A DNA stretch of 64,000 bases from Streptomyces cucumeris (GCF_024295805.1 NZ_JANCLX010000037.1:30656-94655); one strand, 5' to 3'. Numbered from the stretch's first letter, positions 35,767 through 46,100 are shown. The notes: a model not told the origin generated them from the letters alone. Numbers and translations are program-made.

Positions 35767-36987
35767 ATGACCGCTCCAGCGCGCAGTACCTCCACCACAC
35801 CCTCCGGTGCCGGTACCCCCACCCCGGCCGGAGGCCGGCTGCCCCTGCTCGACATCCTGCGGGGTGTCGCCATCCTGGGCACGCTGATGACCAACGTCTG
35901 GGTCTTCACCGGCCCCGGCGCCGAGTGGGGAATCCTCGAGAACGCCACCGGCGGGCGCGGTTTCGGCTCACTGCCCGCGGCGGCCGAGAGCCTGTTCCAG
36001 CGGATGGCCGACGGGAAGTTCCTGTCGATGCTGACGATCCTGTTCGGCGTCGGCCTGGCGATCCAGTACGACTCCGCCGCCCGGCGCGGACAGCCCTGGC
36101 CCGGCCGCTACCGGTGGCGCGCCCTGTTCCTGTTCGCCGAGGGCACCGTGCACTTCGTCCTCGTCTTCGCCTGGGACGTGCTGATGGGGTACGCGGTCAC
36201 CGCCCTGCTCGTCGCCCGGCTGCTGAACCGCTCGGACCGGGCGCGCCGACGGGTCATGTGGTGGGCGGCCGGACTGCATCTGGTGGTGATGGGGCTGCTC
36301 ACGGCGGCGCTGGTGGCCCATGGGAGCGACGGGGACGGCGCCGGGGACCGGGAAGGCGTCTCCCGGGACATCGTGGATCTGTACGCGCACGGTGGCTACC
36401 CGGACCAGATCTCCTTCCGCCTGGAGCACGCCCTGGTGCTGCGCATGGAACCGGTGCTGTCCTTCGGGCTCCTGGTGTTCCTCTTCCTCCTCGGTGTGCG
36501 GCTGTTCCGGGCCGGGGCGTTCGGCATGGACGAGACGGGCCGGCGCATCCGTGGCCGGATGCTCGGCTGGGGCCTCGGGCTCGGAGTGCCGCTCACCGTG
36601 GTGGTCACCCTGGCCGGTCAGGACTACACACTGCTGGGACGGTACTGCGCCGCCCCGCTGGTGGCGGTCGGTTACATCGGACTGATCGGCGCGGTGGTGG
36701 GCCGGGTGCGGCGCCCGGGGCCGCTCACGACCGGACTGGTGTCGGTCGGCCGGACGGCCCTGTCGGGGTACGTGCTGCAGAACCTCCTGTGCGTCCTGGT
36801 CTCGTACGGCATCGGGCTCGGCCTGGCGGACCGGTTCGCATCGGCCCGTCCGTGGTGGGTGATGGGGCTGTGGGCGGCGGTGTGCGCCGTCCTGATGTTG
36901 GGCGCCACGCTGTGGCTGCGCCGGTTCCGCAACGGACCGCTGGAGTCGGTGCAGAAGTGGGCGCTGCGACGCGGGGAGAGTGGCTAA
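35767..36987 (+). CDS. DUF418-type integral membrane protein
   Basis: The product is about 406 residues from ATG 35767. GGAGGA abuts the start, a rather short spacing. An in-frame ATG at 35677 would add 30 residues. About ten membrane helices are visible. The family signatures are LPLLDILRGVAILGTLMTNVW at the start and SVGRTALSGYVLQNLLCVLVSYGIGLGL in the C-terminal DUF418 domain. Members are uncharacterised and may be acyl-transferase-related. The C-terminus is cytoplasmic and basic. A convergent cardiolipin-synthase-like gene ends 18 bp away. Confidence 0.85.
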   Translation: MTAPARSTSTTPSGAGTPTPAGGRLPLLDILRGVAILGTLMTNVWVFTGPGAEWGILENATGGRGFGSLPAAAESLFQRMADGKFLSMLTILFGVGLAIQYDSAARRGQPWPGRYRWRALFLFAEGTVHFVLVFAWDVLMGYAVTALLVARLLNRSDRARRRVMWWAAGLHLVVMGLLTAALVAHGSDGDGAGDREGVSRDIVDLYAHGGYPDQISFRLEHALVLRMEPVLSFGLLVFLFLLGVRLFRAGAFGMDETGRRIRGRMLGWGLGLGVPLTVVVTLAGQDYTLLGRYCAAPLVAVGYIGLIGAVVGRVRRPGPLTTGLVSVGRTALSGYVLQNLLCVLVSYGIGLGLADRFASARPWWVMGLWAAVCAVLMLGATLWLRRFRNGPLESVQKWALRRGESG

Positions 36988-37005
36988 GCCGTGCGCGGCC
37001 GGGGC

Positions 37006-38235
37006 TCAGAGGAACCGGCGGATGGGGGCGACGGCGGCCTCGCGGGCGCGTTGCAGCAGGGGTCGCCGTTGCCACCGGCCAGGATGGATCCGCTCGCTCT
37101 CCGCCACATCCGCCTCGAAGTGGGCGTCGAGCGTCGCCGTGAACTCCTGGTCCAGTACGGCGAGCATGACCTCTTCGTCGTGGTCCAGGGAACGGCGGTT
37201 GAAGTTGGTCGATCCGACGAGCGCGGCGACGCGGTCGACGGTGACGACCTTCGCGTGCATCATCGTCGGCTGGTACTGGTGGATGCGCACCCCGGAGGAG
37301 GTCAGCGCCTCGTACAGACGCTGTCCGGCGAGCTGGGACACCCGCTTGTCGGTGTGCGGACCGGGCAGCAGGATCTCCACCTCGACACCGCGCCGCGCGG
37401 TGGCACAGAGCAGTTCGGTGAAGTAGTCGTCCGGTGAGAAGTAGGCCGTGGTCACCCGGAAGCGTTCCTCGGCCGACTCCAGCATGGTCCGGAGCAGTGT
37501 CTGCATGTCCTGCCAGCCGAAACTGGCCGATCCCCGGACCACCTGGACCACGGCGTCGCCCTGGGGGCTGTGCTGGACGAACCGGTCGTGTGCGTCGAAG
37601 AGTTCATCGTGGCACTCGGCCCAGTTCTGGGCGAAGGCCGCGGCCATCCCGTCCACCGCCGGTCCGCGGACCTCGACATGGGTGTCCCGCCACTCGCCCG
37701 GGTTGCGCGCGTCGCCGCACCACTCCTCGGCGATGCCGACCCCGCCGGTGAAGGCTTTCCGCTCGTCGACGACGAGGACCTTGCGGTGGCAGCGGTGGTT
37801 CTGCTTGAACGGTGAGAGGTACAGCGGTTTGCGGAACCACGCCACCTGCACCCCGGCGCGTTCCATGGCCCGCAGCTGGTCCTCCTCGATCAGACGGCTG
37901 CCGAAGCCGTCGAGCAGCAACCGGACACGCAGGCCCCTGGCGGCGCAGTCGGCCAGCGCCCGTGCGAACTCACCGGCGATCTCACCCTTCCAGTAGACGA
38001 ACGTCATCATGTCCACCGTGTGCTCGGCGGAGCGGATCGCCTCCAGCATCGCGGCGAAGATCTCGTCCCCGTTGCGCAGCGGGGTGAGCGCGTTGCCCTC
38101 GGTGGCGGCGACGCCGATCAGGCGCTCGAGTCGTCTTCGTATCCGCATGGCCCGGTCGTCGAGGGAGACGGGCCCGGACTCCCGCGCCACGGGCGGCCGG
38201 GGGGTCAGCTCGGGCGGTTCCTGGGTGGTGGTCAT
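37006..38235 (-). CDS. Phospholipase D-family protein, cardiolipin-synthase-like
   Basis: The 409-residue protein has two HKD motifs, one in HRCHRKVLVVDERKAFTGG (about residue 165) and one in MMHAKVVTVDRVAALVGSTNFNRRS (about residue 335). Both keep His, Lys, Asp and the following Gly/Asn-Ser pocket. There is no N-terminal membrane helix pair, unlike classic cardiolipin synthases, so it may be a soluble or peripheral enzyme. Likely activity is transphosphatidylation or phosphodiester hydrolysis of phospholipids. ATG 38235 follows AGGTG. Confidence 0.88.
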   Translation of the reverse strand: MTTTQEPPELTPRPPVARESGPVSLDDRAMRIRRRLERLIGVAATEGNALTPLRNGDEIFAAMLEAIRSAEHTVDMMTFVYWKGEIAGEFARALADCAARGLRVRLLLDGFGSRLIEEDQLRAMERAGVQVAWFRKPLYLSPFKQNHRCHRKVLVVDERKAFTGGVGIAEEWCGDARNPGEWRDTHVEVRGPAVDGMAAAFAQNWAECHDELFDAHDRFVQHSPQGDAVVQVVRGSASFGWQDMQTLLRTMLESAEERFRVTTAYFSPDDYFTELLCATARRGVEVEILLPGPHTDKRVSQLAGQRLYEALTSSGVRIHQYQPTMMHAKVVTVDRVAALVGSTNFNRRSLDHDEEVMLAVLDQEFTATLDAHFEADVAESERIHPGRWQRRPLLQRAREAAVAPIRRFL

Positions 38236-38365
38236 GGTGTCACCTGGCCGGTACGCGCTAGGGGGCGGGGTGCCACGGGACCCGGTCCGGCGCGGGCCGC
38301 GGCGAGCAGACTGGTACCCCGAAGCCTTCAGCGCACTCCTGGCGTCTTCGCCGGTGCCCGACAGA

Positions 38366-40126
38366 TCACCCCGCGGGGGTCGACAGGGTGACCACACAGC
38401 TCTGTGTCCACCGCTGCCGCAGCCCCATCCGCTGGTCGGGGTCGTCCACGGCCGGCCAGCCGAAGGCCCCCGAGGGCGTCTGCTGGCGCAGCAGGAACTC
38501 GACGCCGTCGCGGACGACGCGGTGGTCGGCCCAGCCGAGCAGGATCAGGCACCGCAGCAGTACGGCCACCTCGTCCAGCTTGTAGTCCTGGCAGGCCGCC
38601 GGGAGGGCCGCGGCCAGCCGCTCCCCCACGGCGCGGGCCGCCTCCCCGCCGGGCAACCGGTCCGGATCGTCCCCGGCGTACTGGACCAGCCCCTTGGCGG
38701 TCATCGCGGGTGGCGGGACGGCCGTCATCAGGGGCGTGGGGTCAGCGGAGGCGATCAGGGCGTTACCGGTGTCCTCGGTGAGCCAGCCCAGCCGCATCAG
38801 GTGCGCCACTCCGCCCGCGGCGGCGACGGGGACGGCGGTGAGACCGGTCAGCGCGGTGGCGGTGTCCTCGAGGAAGCGGTCCAGCGTGGCGCAGTCGCGG
38901 GACGCCGCCCGGAGGCCATGGGCGCATTCGAAGACCACATCGGCTCCGACCCGGCGCCACGGTGACGGCCCCTGCTCGGCCTCCACCCGTTTGACGACCG
39001 AGGCCAGCGCGGCCTGGGCGAGGGCGGGTTCCGCGAGCGCGCGGGCTCCGCGCGCGGCGGTGGCCGCCGCGGGCAGGGCGTCATCGAGGTCGGCGGTGAC
39101 GGCGGCGTCGGCGAGCCAGAGCGTGGCCCGGCGCAGGGCGGTCGTGCGCTGCGTGTCGTCCGGCGCGGTGGCGGGCGAGGGCCGTGGGCGGCGGATCACG
39201 GTGACGCCACGGGCGAGCAGTCCGGCGAGCGCGGCGACGATCGTCGTGTGGTACGCCGTGGCCCAGGAGCGGTACTCCTCGTCGGAGCCCTCGAGTCCCG
39301 GGTGGACGATCCCCTCCGGACCGGCGACCCGGCCGTCGGCCTCCTGCACCTCCACCAGGAAGGCCCAGCCCCGCTCGGCTTCCGCAGAGTCGTGGACGCC
39401 CAGGCAGAGCAGCGAACAGAGCAGTTCCGCGACGAGGTCCGCGTTGCCCCGGTGTCGGGAGAGCAGACACAGCGCCTCGAGGAGCTCGACCGCACGGGAC
39501 AGGTCGAAGCCCGCGGGCCAGCGCGGGACGCGCAGTCCGAAGTCGGTGGCGTAGAAGACGGTATGGGTGATCGCGTAGATGTCGCGGTCCCCGAGCCTGA
39601 GCACGGACGGGTCCGCGCAGAACAGCGTCAGCGGCAGGACGTCCTCGACCGGGGGCAGCGGGTGGTCCACTCCGGCCAGTTCCAGGGTGTGCAGCAGATC
39701 GAGCTGCCGATACGGGATGCGCTCGAACGACGTCGCGTAGCGGCCCGCCACGGACTGCTCGATGAGGTGGTGGAATTCCTCGCTCTCCTGCCCGCACAAC
39801 CGGAGCGCCGCGTGCGTTCCGGCGTACAACAGGAGCGCGCGTTCATCGCGGCCGACGAGTTCCCGGTAGGACGGGCGTTTCGCCGCGGCGCTCATCCGGT
39901 CGAAGAGCCGCTGATAGTCGCCGTCGAAAGGAGCGGGGTCCAGCCGGGCGCGAAGTCCGACCAACAGGGCCATCTCCACCAGTGCCTTGCGGGCGAAAAG
40001 AACGGTGCTTTCCTCCGCGGTGTGCGGATCGAACCGGAAGTGGTGCGCGGCCAGCCAGGAAACCGCTCGCTGCTCGACCGCGCGCCACGGTCGGGGCAGT
40101 TCTCCCGCCGCTTTCATCGGTACCAC
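38366..40126 (-). CDS. Uncharacterised DUF6895-like protein, probable alpha-helical toroid
   Basis: The 586-residue, mostly helical protein has no signal or membrane segment. It starts FRFDPHTAEESTVLFARKALVEMALL and has a conserved-looking DIYAITHTVFYATDFGLRVP segment near residue 190. The end, VEFLLRQQTPSGAFGWP, resembles a QW-type repeat of prenyltransferase/squalene-cyclase toroids. GTG 40126 is chosen because GAGGGGG lies 5 nt upstream; ATG 40117 is the alternative. A 65-residue gene precedes it by 57 bp on the same strand, forming a likely two-gene unit. The DUF6895 name is from memory and the function is unknown. Confidence 0.7.
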   Translation of the reverse strand: MVPMKAAGELPRPWRAVEQRAVSWLAAHHFRFDPHTAEESTVLFARKALVEMALLVGLRARLDPAPFDGDYQRLFDRMSAAAKRPSYRELVGRDERALLLYAGTHAALRLCGQESEEFHHLIEQSVAGRYATSFERIPYRQLDLLHTLELAGVDHPLPPVEDVLPLTLFCADPSVLRLGDRDIYAITHTVFYATDFGLRVPRWPAGFDLSRAVELLEALCLLSRHRGNADLVAELLCSLLCLGVHDSAEAERGWAFLVEVQEADGRVAGPEGIVHPGLEGSDEEYRSWATAYHTTIVAALAGLLARGVTVIRRPRPSPATAPDDTQRTTALRRATLWLADAAVTADLDDALPAAATAARGARALAEPALAQAALASVVKRVEAEQGPSPWRRVGADVVFECAHGLRAASRDCATLDRFLEDTATALTGLTAVPVAAAGGVAHLMRLGWLTEDTGNALIASADPTPLMTAVPPPAMTAKGLVQYAGDDPDRLPGGEAARAVGERLAAALPAACQDYKLDEVAVLLRCLILLGWADHRVVRDGVEFLLRQQTPSGAFGWPAVDDPDQRMGLRQRWTQSCVVTLSTPAG

Positions 40127-40183
40127 AACTGCCCCCTCATCACTGCGCTGCTACCGGACCGGCCTCGGCTCGCGAGGTCGTCC

Positions 40184-40381
40184 TCACTGGTCCGCGGCGG
40201 CGGCCTCGTCGCATTCGGCCGCGACGACGAGTACGTACTTCTCCCACGCCAGCACATAGCCGGCGACCTCGTCGAGGGTGGTGGTCGCGCGGACCAACTG
40301 CTCCAGCGGTATCTCGAGATGGACCAGTCCGGAAGTCTGCAGGAACTCCAGGGCTTTCCGGGTGTCAATGGAACAGGACAT
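40184..40381 (-). CDS. Small conserved-looking hypothetical protein (65 aa)
   Basis: The 65-residue product follows an excellent ribosome-binding site (GGAGGAAA, 3 nt before the ATG region), which argues that it is a real gene. It is acidic and helical (residues such as TRKALEFLQTSGLVHLEIPL and TLDEVAGYVLAWEKYVLVVA) with an Ala/Asp/Glu tail. It contains two cysteines, at residue 3 and near the C-terminus. No signal peptide or membrane helix is seen. It lies immediately upstream of the 586-residue helical protein, so it could be a partner, substrate or regulator of that protein. This is inference. Confidence 0.6.
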   Translation of the reverse strand: MSCSIDTRKALEFLQTSGLVHLEIPLEQLVRATTTLDEVAGYVLAWEKYVLVVAAECDEAAAADQ

Positions 40382-40540
40382 GGCTTTCCTCCATGGCTGG
40401 GAAGGGAACCCCCGGCGGAATTGCGCTACCTCATCGCCGAGGTGGGTCCCAGTGTGTCCATGGACCGAGAGGGTGTCACCCACGCTTTCATTACTCATAT
40501 CATCAACGGTGGGAAATGAGGAAAGAGCATGCGTCTCCCG

Positions 40541-41014
40541 TTATTCACGGGGTTTTTGGGCCGCCCTGGCGCGGCGCTCCGTATCGAGGGCCGCGGCACC
40601 GGCGGAGGCCACCGCGGCCAGCGACAGGGTGAGCACCGACGGATTGATGTATCCGGGCACATCGTCGGTGGCGTAGTCGCCATGGCCGTTCGTCTCGCAG
40701 ACGAAGCGCAGCGGAATGTAGTCGATGCGGTAGTCGACGACGTGCTGGACGCGCTCCTCCTCGGCGGGGATCCGGCAGGGGATGAGCGGCGAGGAACCGG
40801 CGCCGCCGTCCTCCGCGGACAGGGCGGTCAGCGCGACGATGATCATGCCCCAGGTGTAGACGGCCAGCGCGGCGCCGCCCAGGAGGGCCGCGAGCATCCG
40901 GAACCACGCACCGTCGCCGGTCCGGCGGAGGGCGCCCCGGCCGAGCAGGCTGAGGCCGTGCCCCGTGAGCCCGAAGGCGGTGACCAGCCCGACCACGATG
41001 AACAGCAGCACCAT
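40541..41014 (-). CDS. Hypothetical membrane protein
   Basis: The 157-residue protein has three hydrophobic segments: VLLFIVVGLVTAFGLTGHG, LLGGAALAVYTWGMIIVALTAL and a C-terminal SVLTLSLAAVASAGAAAL. Between the last two is a polar loop with two cysteines (LIPCRIPAEEE and LRFVCETNG) that could form an exported disulfide. I do not recognise the family. The gene starts at ATG 41014 and ends about 160 bp from the 65-residue gene, on the same strand. Confidence 0.65.
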   Translation of the reverse strand: MVLLFIVVGLVTAFGLTGHGLSLLGRGALRRTGDGAWFRMLAALLGGAALAVYTWGMIIVALTALSAEDGGAGSSPLIPCRIPAEEERVQHVVDYRIDYIPLRFVCETNGHGDYATDDVPGYINPSVLTLSLAAVASAGAAALDTERRARAAQKPRE

Positions 41015-41176
41015 CCGCCGATCACACCAGGACGGTCAGATGCCGGCTGTGACGGAGCCCATAGTTCCGGCAACAGAGCTGTCACAGCGGACCGTCCGGG
41101 CCGGGGCGGCGGCGGGAATGTACGGCACCGTATAGTTCTGACCGACGCATTCGCTTCCGTCGGCCGGAGGTTCCAC

Positions 41177-41842
41177 GTGACCGCCTCGCCCCAGTCAGAC
41201 CAGGTGCTCGCCGGGCAGACCATCTACCGACCGTGGACGCTGCCGCTGTACGACCTGGTCGCGTTCAAAATCAACTGCCGGTTCCTGTTCCGCGTGCCGG
41301 TGTCCGAGGTGCTCGGCCTGTTCGACCGCAATGTCTCCGCCGAGCATCTGGACGTCGGCGTGGGCACCGGCTACTTCCTGGACAACTGCCGCACCACGCC
41401 GGGGCAGTCCATCACCCTGGCCGATCTCAACGAGCACTCGCTGCGCCACGCGGCCCAGCGGCTCGCCCGCTTCGACGTCACCACGGTCAAGGCCAACGCG
41501 CTGGAACCACTGCCGCTGCCGGAGCGGGCCTTCGGCTCGGCCTCGATGAACTTCCTGCTGCACTGCGTGCCCGGCACCATCCGCGAGAAGGCCGGGGTGC
41601 TGGACCACGTCGCGGCCTGTGTGCGGCCGGGCGGACGCCTCTTCGGCGCCACCGTGCTCACCCAGGGGGTGCCGGTGGGCGCGGCGGCACGGGTCAACTT
41701 CCGGATGTGGAACCGGCGCGGTTTCATGCACAACGCCGAGGACCGTCTGGAGGATCTACGCGCCGAACTGGCCTCCCGCTTCCCCGACCACACCCTCACC
41801 GTCCACGGCTGCACCGCCCTCTTCGAGGCCGAGGTCCCCTGA
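41177..41842 (+). CDS. Class I SAM-dependent methyltransferase
   Basis: The 221-residue protein has a Rossmann-type methyltransferase fold. Motif I is LDVGVGTGYFLDNC, the acidic loop is ITLADLNEHSLRHA, and post-motif strands are TVKANALEPLPLP and FLLHCVPGTIREKAGVLDHV. GTG 41177 follows GGAGG at 41167-41171. It may decorate the polyketide made by the neighbouring cluster, or be unrelated to it. It is on the plus strand and convergent with the acyl-CoA dehydrogenase gene, with a hairpin between them, so it belongs to a different transcript. Confidence 0.85.
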   Translation: MTASPQSDQVLAGQTIYRPWTLPLYDLVAFKINCRFLFRVPVSEVLGLFDRNVSAEHLDVGVGTGYFLDNCRTTPGQSITLADLNEHSLRHAAQRLARFDVTTVKANALEPLPLPERAFGSASMNFLLHCVPGTIREKAGVLDHVAACVRPGGRLFGATVLTQGVPVGAAARVNFRMWNRRGFMHNAEDRLEDLRAELASRFPDHTLTVHGCTALFEAEVP

Positions 41843-41859
41843 AGCCCCGTGGACAACGG

Positions 41860-41894
41860 CAGGGCCCGGCGCGCCGCAGACGCACCGGGCCCTG
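41860..41894. terminator. Bidirectional hairpin terminator
   Basis: CAGGGCCCGG at 41860-41869 pairs perfectly with CCGGGCCCTG at 41885-41894 around a 15-nt loop. It lies between the stops of the convergent methyltransferase and acyl-CoA dehydrogenase genes, and marks the left end of the minus-strand polyketide transcript. Confidence 0.75.
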
Positions 41895-41907
41895 TGACCG
41901 CGCGTCC

Positions 41908-43065
41908 CTAGGAGCGGCGCGGCACCGGGATCACATACCGGCTGAAGAGCAGATCGCGCAGGACGTCGTCACCGCCCTCGACCAGGGAGACATAGCGGAT
42001 GTCACGCATCAGCTTCCCGATGGGCAGGTCATGGGTGTACCCGAGCCCGCCGAACATCTCGGAGCCCACGCTCGCCAGGTCCCAGCCGGCCTGACCGCAG
42101 AACATCTTGGCGGTCAGGGCGGACTTCAGGGTGCCCTGCCGGTGGAAACTGGCGGCGGCGCCCGGATCGGCCATGATCGCGTCGTAGTCGCGCGCGGCGC
42201 GCAGACAGTGGCTCTTCATGACGTCGATCTGCATCTCCATCTGCCCGAGCCGCTGGGCGAAGACGGGGTTCTCCATGAGGACTCCGTCGCGCAGCGGCTT
42301 GGTCCTGGCATAGGTCATGCAGTGGTCGCGGATGCGACGGGCGACCCCGATCGCGGTGGCGGCGATCAGGATCCGGCTGGCGTTGAGCCCGATCTCCAGC
42401 AGCCGCAGCCCCGAGCCCTCCAGACGGTTGGCGACCGGCACCCGGCAGCCCTTCAGGCTGACCTGGTAGGTGTACGAGGCGCGCAGACCGATGACGTCCC
42501 AGCGCTTCACGATCTCGACACCGGGGGTGTCACGCGGGATCAGCACGGCGTGGTACGCCTCGGGGTCCTCGGCCGAACGGGCCACGACGACCAGGAAGTC
42601 GGCGAAGTCGGTGTTGGTGGAGAAGAACTTCTCACCGGTCACGACGAGTTCGTCGCCGTCGGTCGCCACCACGGTGTCGATCTTGGCGAGTTCGCTGCCC
42701 GCCGACTGCTCACTGCCCAGGGTGGCGCAGAACGAGCCGCGCTCGGCCATGGGCGCCAGATGGCGGGCCTTGAGCTCCTCGGAACCGTAAAGCTGCACGA
42801 TGCTGGTGCCGAGCACCGAGATGAAGAGCGTGAAGGCCACTCCGGCATCGCCGTAGGAGAGCTCGTTGACGATCCCGACGCTGTCCTCGAGGCTCAGGCC
42901 GCGGCCACCGAGCTCCTCCGGCAGCCACCAGTTGGCCAGTCCGGTGTCCCGGAACTTCTCGTAGACGTCCGAGGGCTTCTCCCCGAGCGCGTCCAGCTCC
43001 GTGTGTGAGCCGCTGAGACACTCCTTCACGAAGGTGCGAACGGCCTTCAGGTCTTCCGGTTTCAT
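41908..43065 (-). CDS. Acyl-CoA dehydrogenase, polyketide cluster-associated
   Basis: The 385-residue flavoenzyme has the family's SFCATLGSEQSAGSELAKID flavin/substrate segment, the GEKFFSTNTDFADFLVV strand and a C-terminal GGLGYTHDLPIGKLMRDIRY motif. Such enzymes form alpha,beta double bonds in acyl thioesters or, in biosynthetic clusters, make unusual extender or starter units. ATG 43065 follows GGTGGAGAG. An upstream ATG at 43119 would overlap the PKS gene's end. The gap to the PKS stop is 43 bp, so the genes share a transcript. The catalytic base was not pinned down. Confidence 0.88.
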   Translation of the reverse strand: MKPEDLKAVRTFVKECLSGSHTELDALGEKPSDVYEKFRDTGLANWWLPEELGGRGLSLEDSVGIVNELSYGDAGVAFTLFISVLGTSIVQLYGSEELKARHLAPMAERGSFCATLGSEQSAGSELAKIDTVVATDGDELVVTGEKFFSTNTDFADFLVVVARSAEDPEAYHAVLIPRDTPGVEIVKRWDVIGLRASYTYQVSLKGCRVPVANRLEGSGLRLLEIGLNASRILIAATAIGVARRIRDHCMTYARTKPLRDGVLMENPVFAQRLGQMEMQIDVMKSHCLRAARDYDAIMADPGAAASFHRQGTLKSALTAKMFCGQAGWDLASVGSEMFGGLGYTHDLPIGKLMRDIRYVSLVEGGDDVLRDLLFSRYVIPVPRRS

Positions 43066-43108
43066 CTCTCCACCCTTGTCGAGGTCAGTACACGGGGTCA
43101 CGCGGTGC

Positions 43109-46100
43109 TCATTCGGCATTCGCCCGCTGTACGAGCGCCTCGATGTCGAGGTCGTCGATCTCGTCCAGCCCGTCCAGTCCGTCGAGCTCGTCGTCCGGCA
43201 GGCCGACGGGGTCCGCCTCCGTCTGCTCCGGCTCGGGGAACAGCAGCTCCCGCAACCGCTCCGCCAGCGCGGCGGGCGTCGGATAGTTGTAGATCACCGT
43301 GGCCGGGACATGGACTCCCGTGTCCTGCTTGACCTGGTTGCGGAACTCGACACCGCTGAGCGAGTCGAACCCGATCTCCTGGAACGACATATCGGCGTCG
43401 ATGTCATCGGCGGACGGATAGCCCAGCACCACGGCCGCGGTCTCCAGCAGCAGGGCGACCAGTTCCTCGCGCTGCTCCTCCGGCGCGAGGAGGGCCAGCC
43501 GGCCCGCCATCGGGGACTCCCCGCTCTCCTCGGCGGCGGCGGGCCGCTCGGCGGGCGCGGGGAGCGCGGGCTGGACCAGGGTGCGCAGCAGCGCGGGGAC
43601 GGTGTCCTGCCACAGGGCGGCCCGCTCGATCTGCACGGGCAGTTGCAGCCGCTCCTCCGCGGCGAGCGCCGCGTCGAACAGGGCGGTGCCGCGCGCCGCC
43701 GTCAGGGGTGTCATCCCGTGGCGGCGGAACCGCGCCAGATCGGCCTGGCCGAGGGTGCTCGCCATGCCCAGCTCCCACGGGCCCCAGGCCAGTGAGAGCG
43801 CGGGCAGTCCGGCTCCGGCGCGGTGCTCGGCCAGGGCGTCGAGGAACGCGTTGGCCGCGGCGTAGTTGGCCTGGCCCGCGTTGCCGACCACCCCCACGAC
43901 CGAGGAGTACAGCACGAAGGCCGACAGGTCCATGTCCTTGGTGAGTTCGTGCAGATGCCAGGCGGCGTCGACCTTGGGCGCGAACACCCGGTCGATCCGC
44001 TCGTCCGTCATCAGCTCCACGGTGGTGTCGTCGAGGACGCCCGCCATGTGCACGACCGCGGTGAGCGGTGCCTCCCGGGGGATCCGCGCGAGCTGCTCGG
44101 CCAGTGCCGCGGCGTCGGAGACATCGCAGGCCGCATGGGTGACATTGGCACCGAGCCCGGTCAGCTCGGCGGCCGGACCGGCCGCGCCGGAGCGGCTGAG
44201 GAGCAGCAGGTTGCGCACCCCGTGCTCGGTGACCAGATGCCGGGCGAGCAGGGCGCCCAGACCACCGGTGGCGCCGGTGAGCAGCACCGTACCGTCCGGG
44301 TCCCAGCTCTGCCGTGTGGTGGTGGCGGCGTGCGAGGACACCAGACGCGGCACATAGGTCCGGCCGCGCCGCAGTGCGACCTGGGGCGCCCGGGCGTCCA
44401 GGGTCTCCAGGGCGCGCCGTGACTCCTCGCTGCCGTCGGTGTCCACCAGGACGAACTGGTCGGCGTGCTCGGTCTGCGCGGAGCGCACCAGGCCCCAGAC
44501 CGGTGCGAGGGTCAGATCGGGCGTCTCGCCGGGGAGGACGGCCACGGCGCCCGTGGTCACCACGGCCAGCGGGCGGTCGTGCGGGGCCTCCAGCCGCCGC
44601 TGCACCAGTTCCAGGGCCGTATGGGCACTCGCCCGCGCCGCCGCGGGGGCCTCGCCCGCCCCCTCGGTCCCGATGTGTGCGATATCGGCCGTGACGGCCG
44701 GGCCTTGCGGGGTCTGCTCGGCGGGTGCCCAGCGCAGCGCGAACAGGGAGTCGGCCAGGGAGCCCCTGGAGAGCTGGTCCGCCGAAGCGGGCATCAGGGC
44801 CAGGGATTCGACGGTGAGCACGGGCGCGCCGTCGGCGCCGGTGATGGCGAGTGACACCTCGGTGTCGCTGATCCGGGCGACACGCACCCGCAGCCGGCTT
44901 CCGCCGGGCGCGTGGCAGGTGACCCCGGACCAGGAGTAGGGCAGCACCGTATGGCTCGGGTCGTCCGAGACGATCAGCGAGAGCAGCGGGTGCAGCGCGG
45001 CGTCGAACAGGGCCGGGTGCACCGCGAACCCGCCCGTGGCGTGCGGTACGTGGTCGGGCAGCCGGACCTCGCCGTAGACCTCGTCACCGAGCCGCCAGAG
45101 CGTGTGCAGCCCCTGGAAGGCGGGGCCGTAGCCGTAGCCGCGGTCGACCAGCTCCGGATAGAAGCCGGACACATCGACCGGTTCGGCGTCCTGCGGGGGC
45201 CAGACGGCCTCGGCGGCGGTGCGGGCGGGGGCCTTGGGGACCACCTGCCCGGCGGCGTGCCGGATCCAGGCGCTGGAGACGCCGGAGGCGGGACGGGAGT
45301 AGACGCCGATGGGGCGCCTGCCGGTCTTCTGCTCCGCCTCGCCCACGACGACCTGAACCTGTACGGCGCCGTCGGCGAAGGTGAGCGGCGCCTGGAGGGT
45401 CAGTTCCTCCAGGGCGTGGCAGTCGGTGCCCTCGATCGCGCGCAGCGCCATCTCCACCACGGCCGCGCCGGGGAACACCGCATGGCCGTAGATGGCGTGG
45501 TCGGTGAGCCAGGGTTCGGTGGCGAGGTCGATCCGCCCGCTGAAGGCCACCTGGTCGCCGACGGCGAGTTCGGTGGCGGCGGACAGGAACGGGTGGCCGA
45601 CCGGCTGGAGTCCGGCGCCCGCGAGGTCGCCCCGCGGCTTACCGGACTGCGCCCAGTAACGCTGGTGGTCGAAGGCGTAGGTGGGCAGGTCCACGGGGCT
45701 GCCCTGGACGCCGACGGCGTCCAGGTAGGCCCGCCAGTCGACCGGGACACCGGCGGTGTGCATACGGGCCAGGCCCTCCGCCGCGGCGCGCGCCTCCGGA
45801 CGCCCCTTGCGGACGAGGGGTATCGCCGTGAGGTTGGCGTCGGTGAGGGATTCGGCGGCCATGGCGGAGAGGACCCCGTCGGGGCCGACCTCGACCAGCG
45901 CCTCGGCCCCGGCCTTCACGGCGGCGGCCACACCGTCGGCGAACCGCACGGCGTCCCGTACGTGGCGCACCCAGTACGCGGGCTGTTCCAGCTCGCCCGG
46001 TTCGGCGATGGCGCCGGTCACATTGGACACGACCGCGGTGTGCGCGGGCGCGTAGGCGACCGATTCGGCGACGGTGCGGAACTCGTCCAGCATGGGGTCC

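Noticed and set aside
40382..40540. AT-richer stretch around 40490-40520 as a small RNA or attachment site
   Set aside because: No stable hairpin, tRNA-like end or flanking repeat could be identified.
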